Positions 7,734 through 14,922 of a DNA stretch of 15,001 nucleotides are shown here, one piece after another. A model generated the notes under the pieces. That model did no database searches, was not told where the DNA came from, and was given only the letters and a program-made list of their open reading frames with translations. The stretch spans positions 1 to 15,001 of the forward strand of contig CAAEKI010000118.1 of the NCBI GenBank assembly GCA_900756495.1. Reading direction: 5' to 3'. The DNA is from an uncultured Oscillospiraceae bacterium (GTDB taxonomy: Bacteria > Bacillota > Clostridia > Oscillospirales > Oscillospiraceae). Numbering within the stretch: the stretch's first letter is position 1; each line of letters opens with the position of its first letter. The position numbers were made by a program, and so were the translations under genes.

Positions 7734-8205
7734 AGGAGGGCATCTCCAGGCTGTGGATAAAGCCGCCCAGCTGGGGAGAGAGGACATCTCCTCCCACTAC
7801 GGTATTCTTGTAAATCAGGAGTCCTGCCTGAACACCTGTCTCGCCGGTTGGATAATTGGTGATCTCATAGGTATAGCGCTTAACCCGCTTGCCGCAGTAC
7901 TCGGTGAGATCGAATCCTTGAGACGACTGAAGGTCCAGATACTGCCGGTAGGTTTCGTCAAACTCCTCGGGCACGGCAAGTTCCTCCACAGCAATGGGTT
8001 CGGCGGATACCTGCCAGCCATAGCTTTCCAGATAGGCCACCCGATCCTCATTGGTCTTTACGCCTTTTGGACTGACTGCAGTAGCAACAGCCGCTCCCTT
8101 GCCGCTCAAGACGTTTGCGCCCACGAGAGCCCCGCAGACGACTACGGCTGCCGCCGCCACGGCCAGAATTCTCCCCCGATGGAGTTTGGCGGTAAAAATA
8201 AACAC
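7732..8205 (-). CDS. DUF4830 domain membrane-anchored protein
   Basis: The 157-residue protein has a short basic N-terminus and one hydrophobic segment at about 13-34, most likely an uncleaved membrane anchor that leaves the rest outside the cell. The extracytoplasmic part matches what I recall of DUF4830: NEDRVAYLESYGWQV (52-66), PEEFDETYRQY (79-89), GFDLTEYCGKRVKRYTYEITNYP (97-119, containing the single Cys104) and a C-terminal GGDVLSPQLGGF (138-149). Function is unknown; such proteins are common in Oscillospiraceae. The start is GTG 8205 with a GGGAG ribosome site about 9 nt upstream. It is convergent with the mscS cluster and divergent from the pseudouridine synthase gene. Confidence 0.85.
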   Translation of the reverse strand: MFIFTAKLHRGRILAVAAAAVVVCGALVGANVLSGKGAAVATAVSPKGVKTNEDRVAYLESYGWQVSAEPIAVEELAVPEEFDETYRQYLDLQSSQGFDLTEYCGKRVKRYTYEITNYPTGETGVQAGLLIYKNTVVGGDVLSPQLGGFIHSLEMPS

Positions 8206-8263
8206 AGCGCAACGCTCCCTTCACTTCCTAGTGGTAATTTCTATGTCTTTTCTGCTGTGAATA

Positions 8264-8272
8264 TGATAAAAT
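8264..8272 (+). promoter_or_regulatory. extended -10 promoter element for rsuA
   Basis: TG (8264-8265), A, then TAAAAT (8267-8272) lies 30 bp before the start of the pseudouridine synthase gene. No good -35 sequence is seen at the right distance, which extended -10 promoters tolerate. The reverse-strand gene must be transcribed from this same roughly 97-bp divergent region. Confidence 0.5.
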
Positions 8273-8302
8273 GAAGGAAAAAAGGACAAGGATGGGAGCC
8301 CT

Positions 8303-9007
8303 ATGGAGCGATTGGACAGAATTTTGGCTGGGACGGGCCGGTGGTCCCGGCGGGAGATTGGCAGACTGGTAAAGGCAGGGCGGGTGTCAGTCGATGGAAT
8401 GCCGGCCCAGGCTCCCGATGAAAAGTACGATCCGGACGCCAATTTTACGGTAGATGGAGAACCAGTGTCGGGCAGACAGCTGGTTTATCTGATGCTCCAC
8501 AAACCGGCCGGGGTCATTTCGGCCACAGAGGATCCCAGAAAAAGGACCGTCCTGGATTTGCTGCCGGAGCATATGCGGCGGGCAGGGCTCTTCCCCGTGG
8601 GGCGGCTGGACAGGGATACAGAGGGGCTGCTCCTCCTTACCAACGATGGCCCTCTGGCACACCAGCTGCTCTCCCCCAAACAGCATGTGGACAAGACCTA
8701 TTTCGTGCGGGCTGACGGCCCCTTTGATGAAGAGGATGAGGCGGCCTTTGCGTCAGGCCTGATACTGCGGGACGGCCTGAAGTGCCTGCCGGCCCGGCTG
8801 GAACGGCTGGAGGCCTGTGATGAGGCGCTGGTGACCATTCAGGAGGGAAAATACCACCAGATCAAGCGGATGGTGGCCTCGCGGCATAAGCAGGTAGTCT
8901 ATTTGAAGCGTCTGACCATGGGTCCGCTGCATTTGGATCCGGCCCTGGAGAAAGGAGAATGGCGCCCTTTAACGCCGGAAGAGTTGGCTGCGTTGGGCCT
9001 TTCGTAG
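8303..9007 (+). CDS. rsuA: 16S rRNA pseudouridine synthase, RsuA family
   Basis: The protein converts a uridine of rRNA to pseudouridine; in E. coli RsuA the target is U516 of 16S rRNA. The 234-residue protein has an N-terminal S4 RNA-binding domain (RLDRILAGTGRWSRREIGRLVKAGRVSVDG, 3-32). A linker with LMLHKPAGVIS (63-73) follows, then the catalytic motif GRLDRDTEGLLLLTNDG (100-116) with Asp103 as nucleophile. LLSPKQHVDKTY and EGKYHQIKRM complete the family pattern. Length and motif order are normal. The Firmicutes RsuA/RluB subfamilies resemble each other, so the exact target base is less certain than the enzyme class. ATG 8303 follows AAGGATGGGAG. Confidence 0.9.
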   Translation: MERLDRILAGTGRWSRREIGRLVKAGRVSVDGMPAQAPDEKYDPDANFTVDGEPVSGRQLVYLMLHKPAGVISATEDPRKRTVLDLLPEHMRRAGLFPVGRLDRDTEGLLLLTNDGPLAHQLLSPKQHVDKTYFVRADGPFDEEDEAAFASGLILRDGLKCLPARLERLEACDEALVTIQEGKYHQIKRMVASRHKQVVYLKRLTMGPLHLDPALEKGEWRPLTPEELAALGLS

Positions 9008-9045
9008 CTTTTCGGCAATTTCCACAAAAAATTTTGATGAACCTA

Positions 9046-9074
9046 TTGAAAAAGGCGAAAAAACCCGTTATAAT
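9046..9074 (+). promoter_or_regulatory. sigma-A promoter of the cdaR-like gene
   Basis: TTGAAA (9046-9051), 17 bp and a perfect TATAAT (9069-9074) lie 66 bp before the regulator's start. The 39-bp stretch before it after rsuA holds no terminator, so some read-through from rsuA is possible. Confidence 0.85.
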
Positions 9075-9140
9075 AATATCAATCTGTGTCCGCCGCCTGC
9101 GTTTCCCTGCGGAGACAAAAGAATAGAGGAGGCAATCACA

Positions 9141-10232
9141 ATGTCCAGCAGAATTTTTCAGAGCGTCGTCCTACAGATGAAAGACAGCACCGACAGGGCC
9201 ATTGGCGTGATTGATTCTGAGGGAACGGTGGTGGCCTGCAACGATCTGACCTGTATTGGCGAGCGCTGGCCCGGCTGTGTGGATATCATCAACAGCTCGG
9301 ACCGGGATACCGTACCCGTAGAGGGAAAGACCTTCAAGGCGCTGGCCGGCTGGAGCTCTCAGTTCGATTATGCCGCTTTCGTAAAGGGCGAGGACGAGCC
9401 TGCCCGTCAGATCTGCATTCTGGCTTCTGTGGCCCTCAACGGCGCCAAGACCTACTATGAGGAGAAGCACGATAAGGCCACCTTTGTCAAAAACATTATC
9501 TCCGACAACATCCTTTTGGGCGATATCTATGTCCGGGCCAAGGAGCTCCATTTTGTCTCCGAGGCGCCCAGGGCCGTCTTTTTGATTCGTCAGCTGGAGA
9601 CCACGGATGTGGCCGCCATTGACGTTGTTCAAGGCCTTTTTCCTGACAAACAGGTGGACTTTGTTCTCTCCATCAGCGAGACCGACGTAGCATTGATCAA
9701 GCAGCTCTCTGACGGCATGGAGAGCAAGGATCTCTATAAGATTGCAAAACAGATTGAGGAGGCTCTCTCTGAGGAACTCGGGGTTCGGGTGGTCATCGGC
9801 ATCGGCACCATTGTGGGCCATATCCGGGAGCTGGCCCGTGCCTATAAGGAGGCCCAGGTTGCGATTGATGTGGGCAAAGTGTTTGATACGGAGAAGTCCA
9901 TCATCAACTATGAAAATTTGGGTATTGGACGGCTGATTTATCAGCTCCCCACCACTCTGTGTGAAATGTTCCTCCAGGAGGTCTTTAAAAAGAACCCCAT
10001 CGACGCCCTGGATCAGGAGACATTGTTTACCATCAATAAGTTTTTTGAGAATAATTTGAACGTCTCGGAAACGGCCAGGAAGCTCTTCGTCCACCGCAAT
10101 ACCCTGGTGTACCGCCTGGAGAAGATCAAAAAGCTGACCGGGCTGGATCTGCGGGAATTCGACGATGCCATTACCTTCAAAGTTGCGCTGATGGTCAAGA
10201 AGTATCTGGTTTCCCGGGGCATTGACTCTTAA
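9141..10232 (+). CDS. CdaR/PucR-type helix-turn-helix regulator
   Basis: The 363-residue protein has three parts. The N-terminal sensory-looking domain (about 10-105) begins RAIGVIDSEGTVVACND, resembling a PAS or diacid-binding fold. The middle domain (about 140-255), with VVIGIGTIVGHIRELARAYKEAQVAI, matches the degenerate GGDEF-like region of CdaR proteins. The C-terminal PucR-type helix-turn-helix is at about 293-350 (NLNVSETARKLFVHRNTLVYRLEKIKKLTGLDL). Family members respond to small metabolites; the ligand here is unknown. GAGGAGG (9126-9132) is 8 nt from ATG, and the gene has its own strong promoter. It lies directly upstream of ftsEX with a hairpin between them, so control of the division/hydrolase cluster is an attractive inference, not a demonstrated one. 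Confidence 0.88.
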   Translation: MSSRIFQSVVLQMKDSTDRAIGVIDSEGTVVACNDLTCIGERWPGCVDIINSSDRDTVPVEGKTFKALAGWSSQFDYAAFVKGEDEPARQICILASVALNGAKTYYEEKHDKATFVKNIISDNILLGDIYVRAKELHFVSEAPRAVFLIRQLETTDVAAIDVVQGLFPDKQVDFVLSISETDVALIKQLSDGMESKDLYKIAKQIEEALSEELGVRVVIGIGTIVGHIRELARAYKEAQVAIDVGKVFDTEKSIINYENLGIGRLIYQLPTTLCEMFLQEVFKKNPIDALDQETLFTINKFFENNLNVSETARKLFVHRNTLVYRLEKIKKLTGLDLREFDDAITFKVALMVKKYLVSRGIDS

Positions 10233-10252
10233 AATTTTACAACCGAATCGCC

Positions 10253-10292
10253 GAGAGGCGCCACCTATCCTGGCGCCTCTCACGCAGTTTTC
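10253..10292 (+). terminator. hairpin between the regulator and ftsE
   Basis: GAGAGGCGCCA (10253-10263) pairs with TGGCGCCTCTC (10271-10281), 11 perfect base pairs with a 7-nt loop. TTTT comes only after a 5-nt gap (ACGCAGTTTT). It may be an imperfect or leaky terminator that lets part of the regulator transcript continue into ftsE, for which no clear separate promoter is visible. Confidence 0.6.
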
Positions 10293-10316
10293 ATAGATTT
10301 ACATAATGAGGTAATT

Positions 10317-11006
10317 ATGGTACGGTTGATTGATATACAAGAGGTATATGACAACGGCACTAAGGCGCTTAAGGGCGTCAGCCTTCGGATTGACGACGGG
10401 GAGTTTGTGTTCCTGGTGGGGCCTTCGGGCTCGGGCAAATCCACCATTATCAAGCTGATGACAGCTGAAATCCCTCCGACGGAAGGACGGCTTATGGTAA
10501 ACGGCTATAATTTAAATACCATCCGTCCCCACCAAGTGCCCTATATGCGTCGCACCCTGGGAGTTATTTTTCAGGATTTCCGCCTGATTGAGAAAAAGAC
10601 GGTGTGGGACAATCTGGCTTTCGCTATGCGGGCGGTAGGGGCTTCTCCGCGGGAAATCCGCCGCCGCATTCCCTATGTGCTGGAGCTCGTGGGACTGGAT
10701 CGGAAGGGAGAGCGCAAGCCGGACGAGCTCTCCGGCGGGGAACAGCAGCGGGTGGCCATCGCCCGGGCGCTTATCAACAACCCCAGTATGATCATTGCCG
10801 ACGAGCCCACTGGGAATCTGGATCCCCAGCGCTCCCTGGAAATCATGATGCTGCTGGAGAAGATCAATGAGCTGGGCACCACAATGCTGGTTGTCACGCA
10901 TGAGAGAGAACTGGTCAACCGCTTCTCCAAGCGGGTGGTAGCCATTGAGAACGGCAGAATCATCAGCGACGAGATGGGCGGGTATTACAGCGATGAGACG
11001 ATTTGA
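10317..11006 (+). CDS. ftsE: cell-division ATP-binding protein FtsE
   Basis: FtsE is the cytoplasmic ATPase of the FtsEX complex, which transmits ATP hydrolysis to periplasmic or extracellular activators of peptidoglycan hydrolases. The 229-residue protein has Walker [10 protein letters not shown] (35-43), Q-loop Gln86 in IFQDFRL, ABC signature LSGGEQQR (138-145), Walker B MIIADEP with Glu163 and the H-loop His195. All catalytic positions are intact. The ribosome site is weak (GAGG at 10308-10311). The end overlaps ftsX by 14 nt, implying translational coupling. Confidence 0.97.
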   Translation: MVRLIDIQEVYDNGTKALKGVSLRIDDGEFVFLVGPSGSGKSTIIKLMTAEIPPTEGRLMVNGYNLNTIRPHQVPYMRRTLGVIFQDFRLIEKKTVWDNLAFAMRAVGASPREIRRRIPYVLELVGLDRKGERKPDELSGGEQQRVAIARALINNPSMIIADEPTGNLDPQRSLEIMMLLEKINELGTTMLVVTHERELVNRFSKRVVAIENGRIISDEMGGYYSDETI

Positions 11007-11880
11007 TTTTGGATATTTCCTGAAAGAGGGCTTCAACAGCATCTTTACCCATGGCCTGATGTCGTTTGCCGCGGTATGCATGATCATATGTTGCCTGCTG
11101 ATTATGGGCTCTTTCTCTCTGGTAGCGGTCAATCTGAACCACATGCTGGGGGATCTGGAGCGGGAGAACATCATCCTGGCCTACGTGGATGAGAGCTTGG
11201 ACGACGCTGCAGTGGCGGAGCTGAAGGATGCGCTGGAGGCCATTCCCAACGTGGATCGGGCTGAGTTCATGAGCCGGGAGGAGGCCATGGAGAAGTTCCG
11301 GGCAGACAAGGAGGAAAATGAGCTCCTGGAAGATCTGCCTGCCGAGGTTCTGAGGGACCGCTATCAGATTCACATCATTGATATTGAACAGATGGAATCC
11401 ACCGTCCGGGCCGTGGAGAACACGCCGGGAGTAGCCAACTACCGGGCTGAACTGGAGATAGCTGAGGGCTTTGTTACGGTGCGCAATGTGGCGGGGGCGG
11501 TAGCTGTGATTCTGGTGGTTATTCTGCTGCTGGTCTCCCTGTTCATCATCTCCAATACCATCAAGCTGGCTACCTTTACCCGCAGAGAAGAGATCGCCAT
11601 CATGAAGATGTGCGGCGCTACAAATGGGTTTGTCCGCTGGCCCTTTGTCTTTGAGGGAATGATTTTGGGGCTTTTTGGTGCGCTGGTGGCCTTTTTCCTC
11701 CAGTGGGGGCTTTATAACCTGACCGGTACAGCCATCGCCGGATCTGATACTCTTCAGCTGATTACCGTTCTTCCGTTCCAGCCTATGGCGCTGCGGCTCC
11801 TAGGGATCTTTGCCGGGACCGGTCTCGTGATTGGCGCAGGGGGCAGTGTGGTGGCAATCGGAAAGTTTCTCCAGGTCTAG
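10993..11880 (+). CDS. ftsX: cell-division membrane protein FtsX
   Basis: FtsX is the membrane partner of FtsE. The 295-residue protein has four predicted spans at about 24-46, 166-190, 217-240 and 268-290. A large extracellular loop (47-165) binds the hydrolase activator in known systems. The conserved cytoplasmic coupling segment is RREEIAIMKMCGAT (197-210). ATG 10993 gives the typical [21 protein letters not shown] start and a 14-nt overlap with ftsE. A longer in-frame start at 10945 would lie deep inside ftsE and adds no family sequence. The gene ends 161 nt before the M23 gene, and that gap shows no clear promoter or terminator. Confidence 0.95.
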   Translation: MRRFDFGYFLKEGFNSIFTHGLMSFAAVCMIICCLLIMGSFSLVAVNLNHMLGDLERENIILAYVDESLDDAAVAELKDALEAIPNVDRAEFMSREEAMEKFRADKEENELLEDLPAEVLRDRYQIHIIDIEQMESTVRAVENTPGVANYRAELEIAEGFVTVRNVAGAVAVILVVILLLVSLFIISNTIKLATFTRREEIAIMKMCGATNGFVRWPFVFEGMILGLFGALVAFFLQWGLYNLTGTAIAGSDTLQLITVLPFQPMALRLLGIFAGTGLVIGAGGSVVAIGKFLQV

Positions 11881-12041
11881 GCCTTGCATTGAAGCATGTC
11901 AGCAGGCCCATTCGAACGCGGGGCAGTGCAATGCTCCCTCAGCGGTCCGGATTCCTGCGGAGAAACGCTTGCCGCCGGCTCAAAGCCCTGGCTGTTGGTA
12001 TATGTATAGTAACCTACTCACGTCAAGAGGAGAACAGAAGC

Positions 12042-13316
12042 ATGGCACAAAAGCGGAAAAAGGGCGCAAAGGCGCCCAGACCTAAAAAGAAAAAAGCTGA
12101 TATGCGGCGTATCCTTGTGGGTGCGGTAGCGATTGCACTGGTGTTGGTCTTCCTTCTGCCCATTTTGGCTCAGATTGCCGGCGGGGCAGGTGCGGTGACG
12201 CAGAATGAGATAGATGCCCTGATCGCCGATCAGAAGGCGTCCCAGCAGCGTCAGGAGGAGCTGGAAAGCCAGCTCGCCGCCATTGAGGACGAACAGGCCG
12301 CCGCCGCCCAGAAGGTCAGCCTGCTGGGGCAGCAGCTTACTGCTATCGATCAGGAGCTGAACAATATTACAGAGCAGATCGCTCTCTACGACCAGCAGAT
12401 TGCAGAAAAGGAAGCTGAGAGAGTGGAGGCCGTGGCGCGGGAAGAGGAGCAGTATGAGCTCTTCTGCCAAAGGGTGAGGAGTATGGAGGAGGACGGTAAT
12501 GTCTCCTACTGGTCCTGCCTGTTTGGGGCTGCGGATTTTGCCGATCTGCTGGATCGGCTTACCATTGTCAACGACGTGATGGATTACGACAATGCCGTTA
12601 TGGATCAGTTGGTGGCGACCCGCCAGGAGATCGAGCAGCTCAAGGCCGACCTGGAGAGCGCACGGGCCGAGCAGGAGGGCAAGCGGCAGGAGGAACAGGC
12701 CAAGCGGGATGAGCAGGCTGCCAAGGTGAAGGAGGCGCAGTCGCTGCTCAACGAGATTAAGGCGGATGCGGCCAAAGTGAACGAGCTGCTGGATCAGGAG
12801 CATGAGGCCGAAGCCAAGGTGGATGCCGAGATCCGGCGCAAGCAGCAGCAGCTGGAGGCGGAGCGCAGAGCGCAGAATATTACCATTGATTCGGAGAGCA
12901 GCTATCTGTGGCCTCTTGCAGGGTACTATAGGCTGACTTCCGCCTTTGGCTACCGGATTCACCCCATTACCGGCAAGCCGCACAGCCACACCGGCACGGA
13001 TATACCGGCCCCCTATGGGACCTCCATCAAGGCGTGCAAGAGCGGGCAGGTGGTGACATCGGCATACCACTACTCCTACGGCAACTATGTGGTGATCGAC
13101 CACGGGAATGGAAACTCCACCCTGTATGCCCACATGAGTTCCCGCTCTGTGAGCGAGGGCCAGATGATATCCCAGGGGCAGGAGGTGGGCAAGGTGGGCA
13201 GTACCGGCTCCTCCACCGGCAACCCTCTCCACTTGGAGATTCGGGAGAATTACACCCGGATTGACCCTGAGAGCAAGTTTACCAGCCTGACCTTTGACCG
13301 GGCTTATAACCGCTGA
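12042..13316 (+). CDS. EnvC/PcsB-like coiled-coil M23 protein
   Basis: The 424-residue protein is probably the extracellular effector of FtsEX. Layout: a very basic N-terminus (1-23), one membrane anchor (about 23-44), long Gln/Glu/Ala-rich coiled coils (about 53-145 and 185-285) flanking a hinge segment (FCQRVRSMEEDGNVSYWSCLF..., 141-180), and a C-terminal LytM/M23 domain (about 300-405). Zn ligands His316 and Asp320 (HTGTD) and His397 are present, as is His364 (YAHMS). The first His of the usual HLH motif is Pro395 (TGNPLHLE), so catalysis may be impaired. ATG 12042 is chosen because AGAGGAG (12026-12032) is 9 nt upstream. An in-frame ATG at 11889 lacks a ribosome site and adds 51 unrelated residues. 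A terminator follows. Confidence 0.9.
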   Translation: MAQKRKKGAKAPRPKKKKADMRRILVGAVAIALVLVFLLPILAQIAGGAGAVTQNEIDALIADQKASQQRQEELESQLAAIEDEQAAAAQKVSLLGQQLTAIDQELNNITEQIALYDQQIAEKEAERVEAVAREEEQYELFCQRVRSMEEDGNVSYWSCLFGAADFADLLDRLTIVNDVMDYDNAVMDQLVATRQEIEQLKADLESARAEQEGKRQEEQAKRDEQAAKVKEAQSLLNEIKADAAKVNELLDQEHEAEAKVDAEIRRKQQQLEAERRAQNITIDSESSYLWPLAGYYRLTSAFGYRIHPITGKPHSHTGTDIPAPYGTSIKACKSGQVVTSAYHYSYGNYVVIDHGNGNSTLYAHMSSRSVSEGQMISQGQEVGKVGSTGSSTGNPLHLEIRENYTRIDPESKFTSLTFDRAYNR

Positions 13317-13328
13317 TTGTGCGCTGAG

Positions 13329-13365
13329 AGGGGCGGGAGGCGAGGTTTCGCCCCCGCCCCTTTTC
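13329..13365 (+). terminator. intrinsic terminator of the ftsEX-M23 operon
   Basis: AGGGGCGGG (13329-13337) pairs with CCCGCCCCT (13353-13361), continued inward by GGCGA (13339-13343) with TCGCC (13348-13352) after one bulged A, with loop GGTT. TTTTC follows the GC stem. It begins 12 nt after the M23 stop and should separate that gene from the S41 gene. Confidence 0.88.
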
Positions 13366-13370
13366 ACTCT

Positions 13371-13394
13371 CTGCCGGCGGTAGGGCCGGCGCAG
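13371..13394 (+). repeat. GC-rich hairpin upstream of the S41 gene
   Basis: CTGC (13371-13374) pairs with GCAG (13391-13394), and CGGC (13375-13378) with GCCG (13385-13388), leaving a small bulge and a loop near GGTAGG. No U-tract follows. The remaining 45 bp before the S41 start show no convincing promoter. Confidence 0.4.
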
Positions 13395-13439
13395 TCTGAC
13401 GCTTGTTTGTATTGATTTTCCTGAGAAAGGATGCTGTTC

Positions 13440-14570
13440 ATGAGAACCAAACGTTTTTCCCGCTTGCAGATGGTTGCCGCAGTTGCCGTCACTGCGGCCG
13501 CCGTTTTGGCCGCTGCGGCGCTGGCGGTATGGATTGTGATTGGCCCACAGGGACTGACCCTGCTGGAGGGACTGGCGCTGATTAACACTCGATTTGTAGG
13601 GGAATACGATGCTGCCGAGGTGACTGACGCCGCCATGGCAGGCATGGTGGAGGGGCTGAACGACCGTTGGTCCTATTATCTGGACGCCGAGGGCTACGCG
13701 GCGCAAAATCTGCGCCGCACCAACAAATATGTAGGGGTAGGGATCACGGTCTCCTACGAGCGGGAAGAGGGGCTCCTGATTAAAGAGGTGGCTGCCGGAG
13801 GCCCGGCGGAGGCCGCGGACATCCAGCCCGGAGAGATAATTGTCTCCGTGGACGGTACCTCACTGGCCGGAGAGGCCCGGTACAGCGGGGCGGATCTGAT
13901 TCAGGGAGAGGAGGGAACAGAGGTTGTCCTTACCCTCCTGGGTGAGAGAGGGATCGAGCGAACCGTTACAGTAGAACGCAAGAGCCTGGACAGCGATCCG
14001 GTATCCTATGAGATGCTGGAAGGGAATGTCGGATATATAAAACTCTCCAATTTCTATGATCGCAGCGCGCAGCGGCTGGAGGAGGCGGTGACCGACCTCC
14101 AGAGCCAGGGAGCAGAAGCGCTGATTTTCGATATGCGGGACAACGGCGGCGGCTACCTGGAGCAACTCACCGATATGCTGGACTTTCTTCTGCCTGAGGG
14201 CCCCATTTTTATCAGCCGGGACCGGGCGGGCCACGAGTCCGTCACCGAGTCAGACGCCGCCTGTGTAGATCTGCCAATGGCAGTACTGGTCAACGAAAAT
14301 ACGTACTCCGCCGCTGAATTTTTTGCAGCGGAGCTCCAGGAGAGAGAGGTGGCGGTTATCGTAGGAACTCCGACCAGCGGCAAAGGATACTCTCAGCAGA
14401 CATTCCCCCTTCCTGGCGGTGGGGCCATGTCCATTTCCACCGCCGCCTACTTTACCGGAAACGGGACTTCCCTGATTGGCACTGGGCTCACCCTTGACCG
14501 GGAGGTAGAACTGGACGGGGAGGGAGATACCCAGCTGGAGGCAGCCTTGGAACTGCTTCAGGACAGATGA
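13440..14570 (+). CDS. S41 family C-terminal processing peptidase (CtpA/CtpB-like)
   Basis: The 376-residue serine protease is membrane-anchored (basic start MRTKRFSR, hydrophobic 11-34) with its body outside the membrane. An N-terminal cap with GLNDRWSYYLDAEGY (72-86) is followed by a PDZ domain (about 95-180, YVGVGITV through EVAAGGPAEAADIQPGEIIVSVDG). The catalytic core shows IFDMRDNGGG (229-238), nucleophile Ser290 in ENTYSAAE, general base Lys315 in TSGKGYSQ and Gln319. The Ser-Lys-Gln spacing agrees with CtpB. ATG 13440 is chosen over ATG 13431 because AAAGGA (13426-13431) gives an 8-nt spacing only to the former. Placement after the FtsEX-linked M23 protein suggests it could process envelope proteins; this is inference. 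Confidence 0.93.
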   Translation: MRTKRFSRLQMVAAVAVTAAAVLAAAALAVWIVIGPQGLTLLEGLALINTRFVGEYDAAEVTDAAMAGMVEGLNDRWSYYLDAEGYAAQNLRRTNKYVGVGITVSYEREEGLLIKEVAAGGPAEAADIQPGEIIVSVDGTSLAGEARYSGADLIQGEEGTEVVLTLLGERGIERTVTVERKSLDSDPVSYEMLEGNVGYIKLSNFYDRSAQRLEEAVTDLQSQGAEALIFDMRDNGGGYLEQLTDMLDFLLPEGPIFISRDRAGHESVTESDAACVDLPMAVLVNENTYSAAEFFAAELQEREVAVIVGTPTSGKGYSQQTFPLPGGGAMSISTAAYFTGNGTSLIGTGLTLDREVELDGEGDTQLEAALELLQDR

Positions 14571-14843
14571 GACTGGAGAAAATGCGGAAATTTTTTCCGC
14601 CTGGTATGTTTTGGAGGAACATCTGATTCATCAGGCGAAAAGGCTTGACGATAAACGAGGTTTATCCTTTGCGCTGAGCTGGAAAGGGAACCGGGTACGA
14701 CCTGCGCCGATATCCGGTTTTATGGGCGGGAGGGGCTGCTGGAGCCACAGCGGAGAGTCAACGGGCCGGGTGTCTGTGTCAGGAGCCGCAGGGACCGCAT
14801 GAACGGCCGGATAAAAGCTGTGCCTGCTCATAAACGCGCATAG
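14571..14843. other. gene-less stretch with several RNA-like hairpins
   Basis: No convincing reading frame exists on either strand. GCGGAAA (14584-14590) pairs with TTTCCGC (14594-14600). GATAAAC (14650-14656) pairs with GTTTATC (14660-14666) around GAG, flanked by AAAG/CTTT and GC/GC pairs (14636-14673). AACCGG (14689-14694) pairs with CCGGTT (14714-14719) around a 19-nt loop. The region has fragments reminiscent of a cobalamin riboswitch (GGGAACCGG, AGCGGAGAG, CAGGAGCC), but in neither full consensus nor a usable position, so no riboswitch is called. It could be a 3' UTR, a degraded gene or an unknown RNA. Confidence 0.35.
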
Positions 14844-14886
14844 AAGGGAATGGAGCATTGCCGTTTCGGCAATGCTCCATTCCCTT
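14844..14886. terminator. perfect 20-bp hairpin between convergent genes
   Basis: Positions 14844-14863 are the exact reverse complement of 14867-14886, with a TTT loop. Neither strand carries a U-tract after the stem. It lies between the S41 gene and a probable reverse-strand gene whose stop is at 14923, so it may act as a two-way terminator or end-stabilising hairpin. It resembles the hairpin at 7506-7549 in size and lack of a U-tract but not in sequence. Confidence 0.55.
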
Positions 14887-14922
14887 TAGACAGAGCCACT
14901 CTGGCATGCAAGACTGAATACG

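Noticed and set aside
10945..10992. Longer N-terminus for FtsX starting at 10945
   Set aside because: It would overlap ftsE by 62 nt and adds no family sequence. ATG 10993 gives the usual FtsX beginning.
11889..12041. Longer N-terminus for the M23 protein starting at ATG 11889
   Set aside because: No ribosome site precedes 11889, and the extra 51 residues do not resemble a signal peptide. ATG 12042 has AGAGGAG at 9 nt and gives a basic start plus membrane anchor.
14681..14800. Cobalamin-like riboswitch
   Set aside because: Only scattered motif fragments fit. The conserved GCCACUG, GGGAAGG and AGCCAGGAGACC blocks are not present in order, and no plus-strand gene follows for it to regulate.
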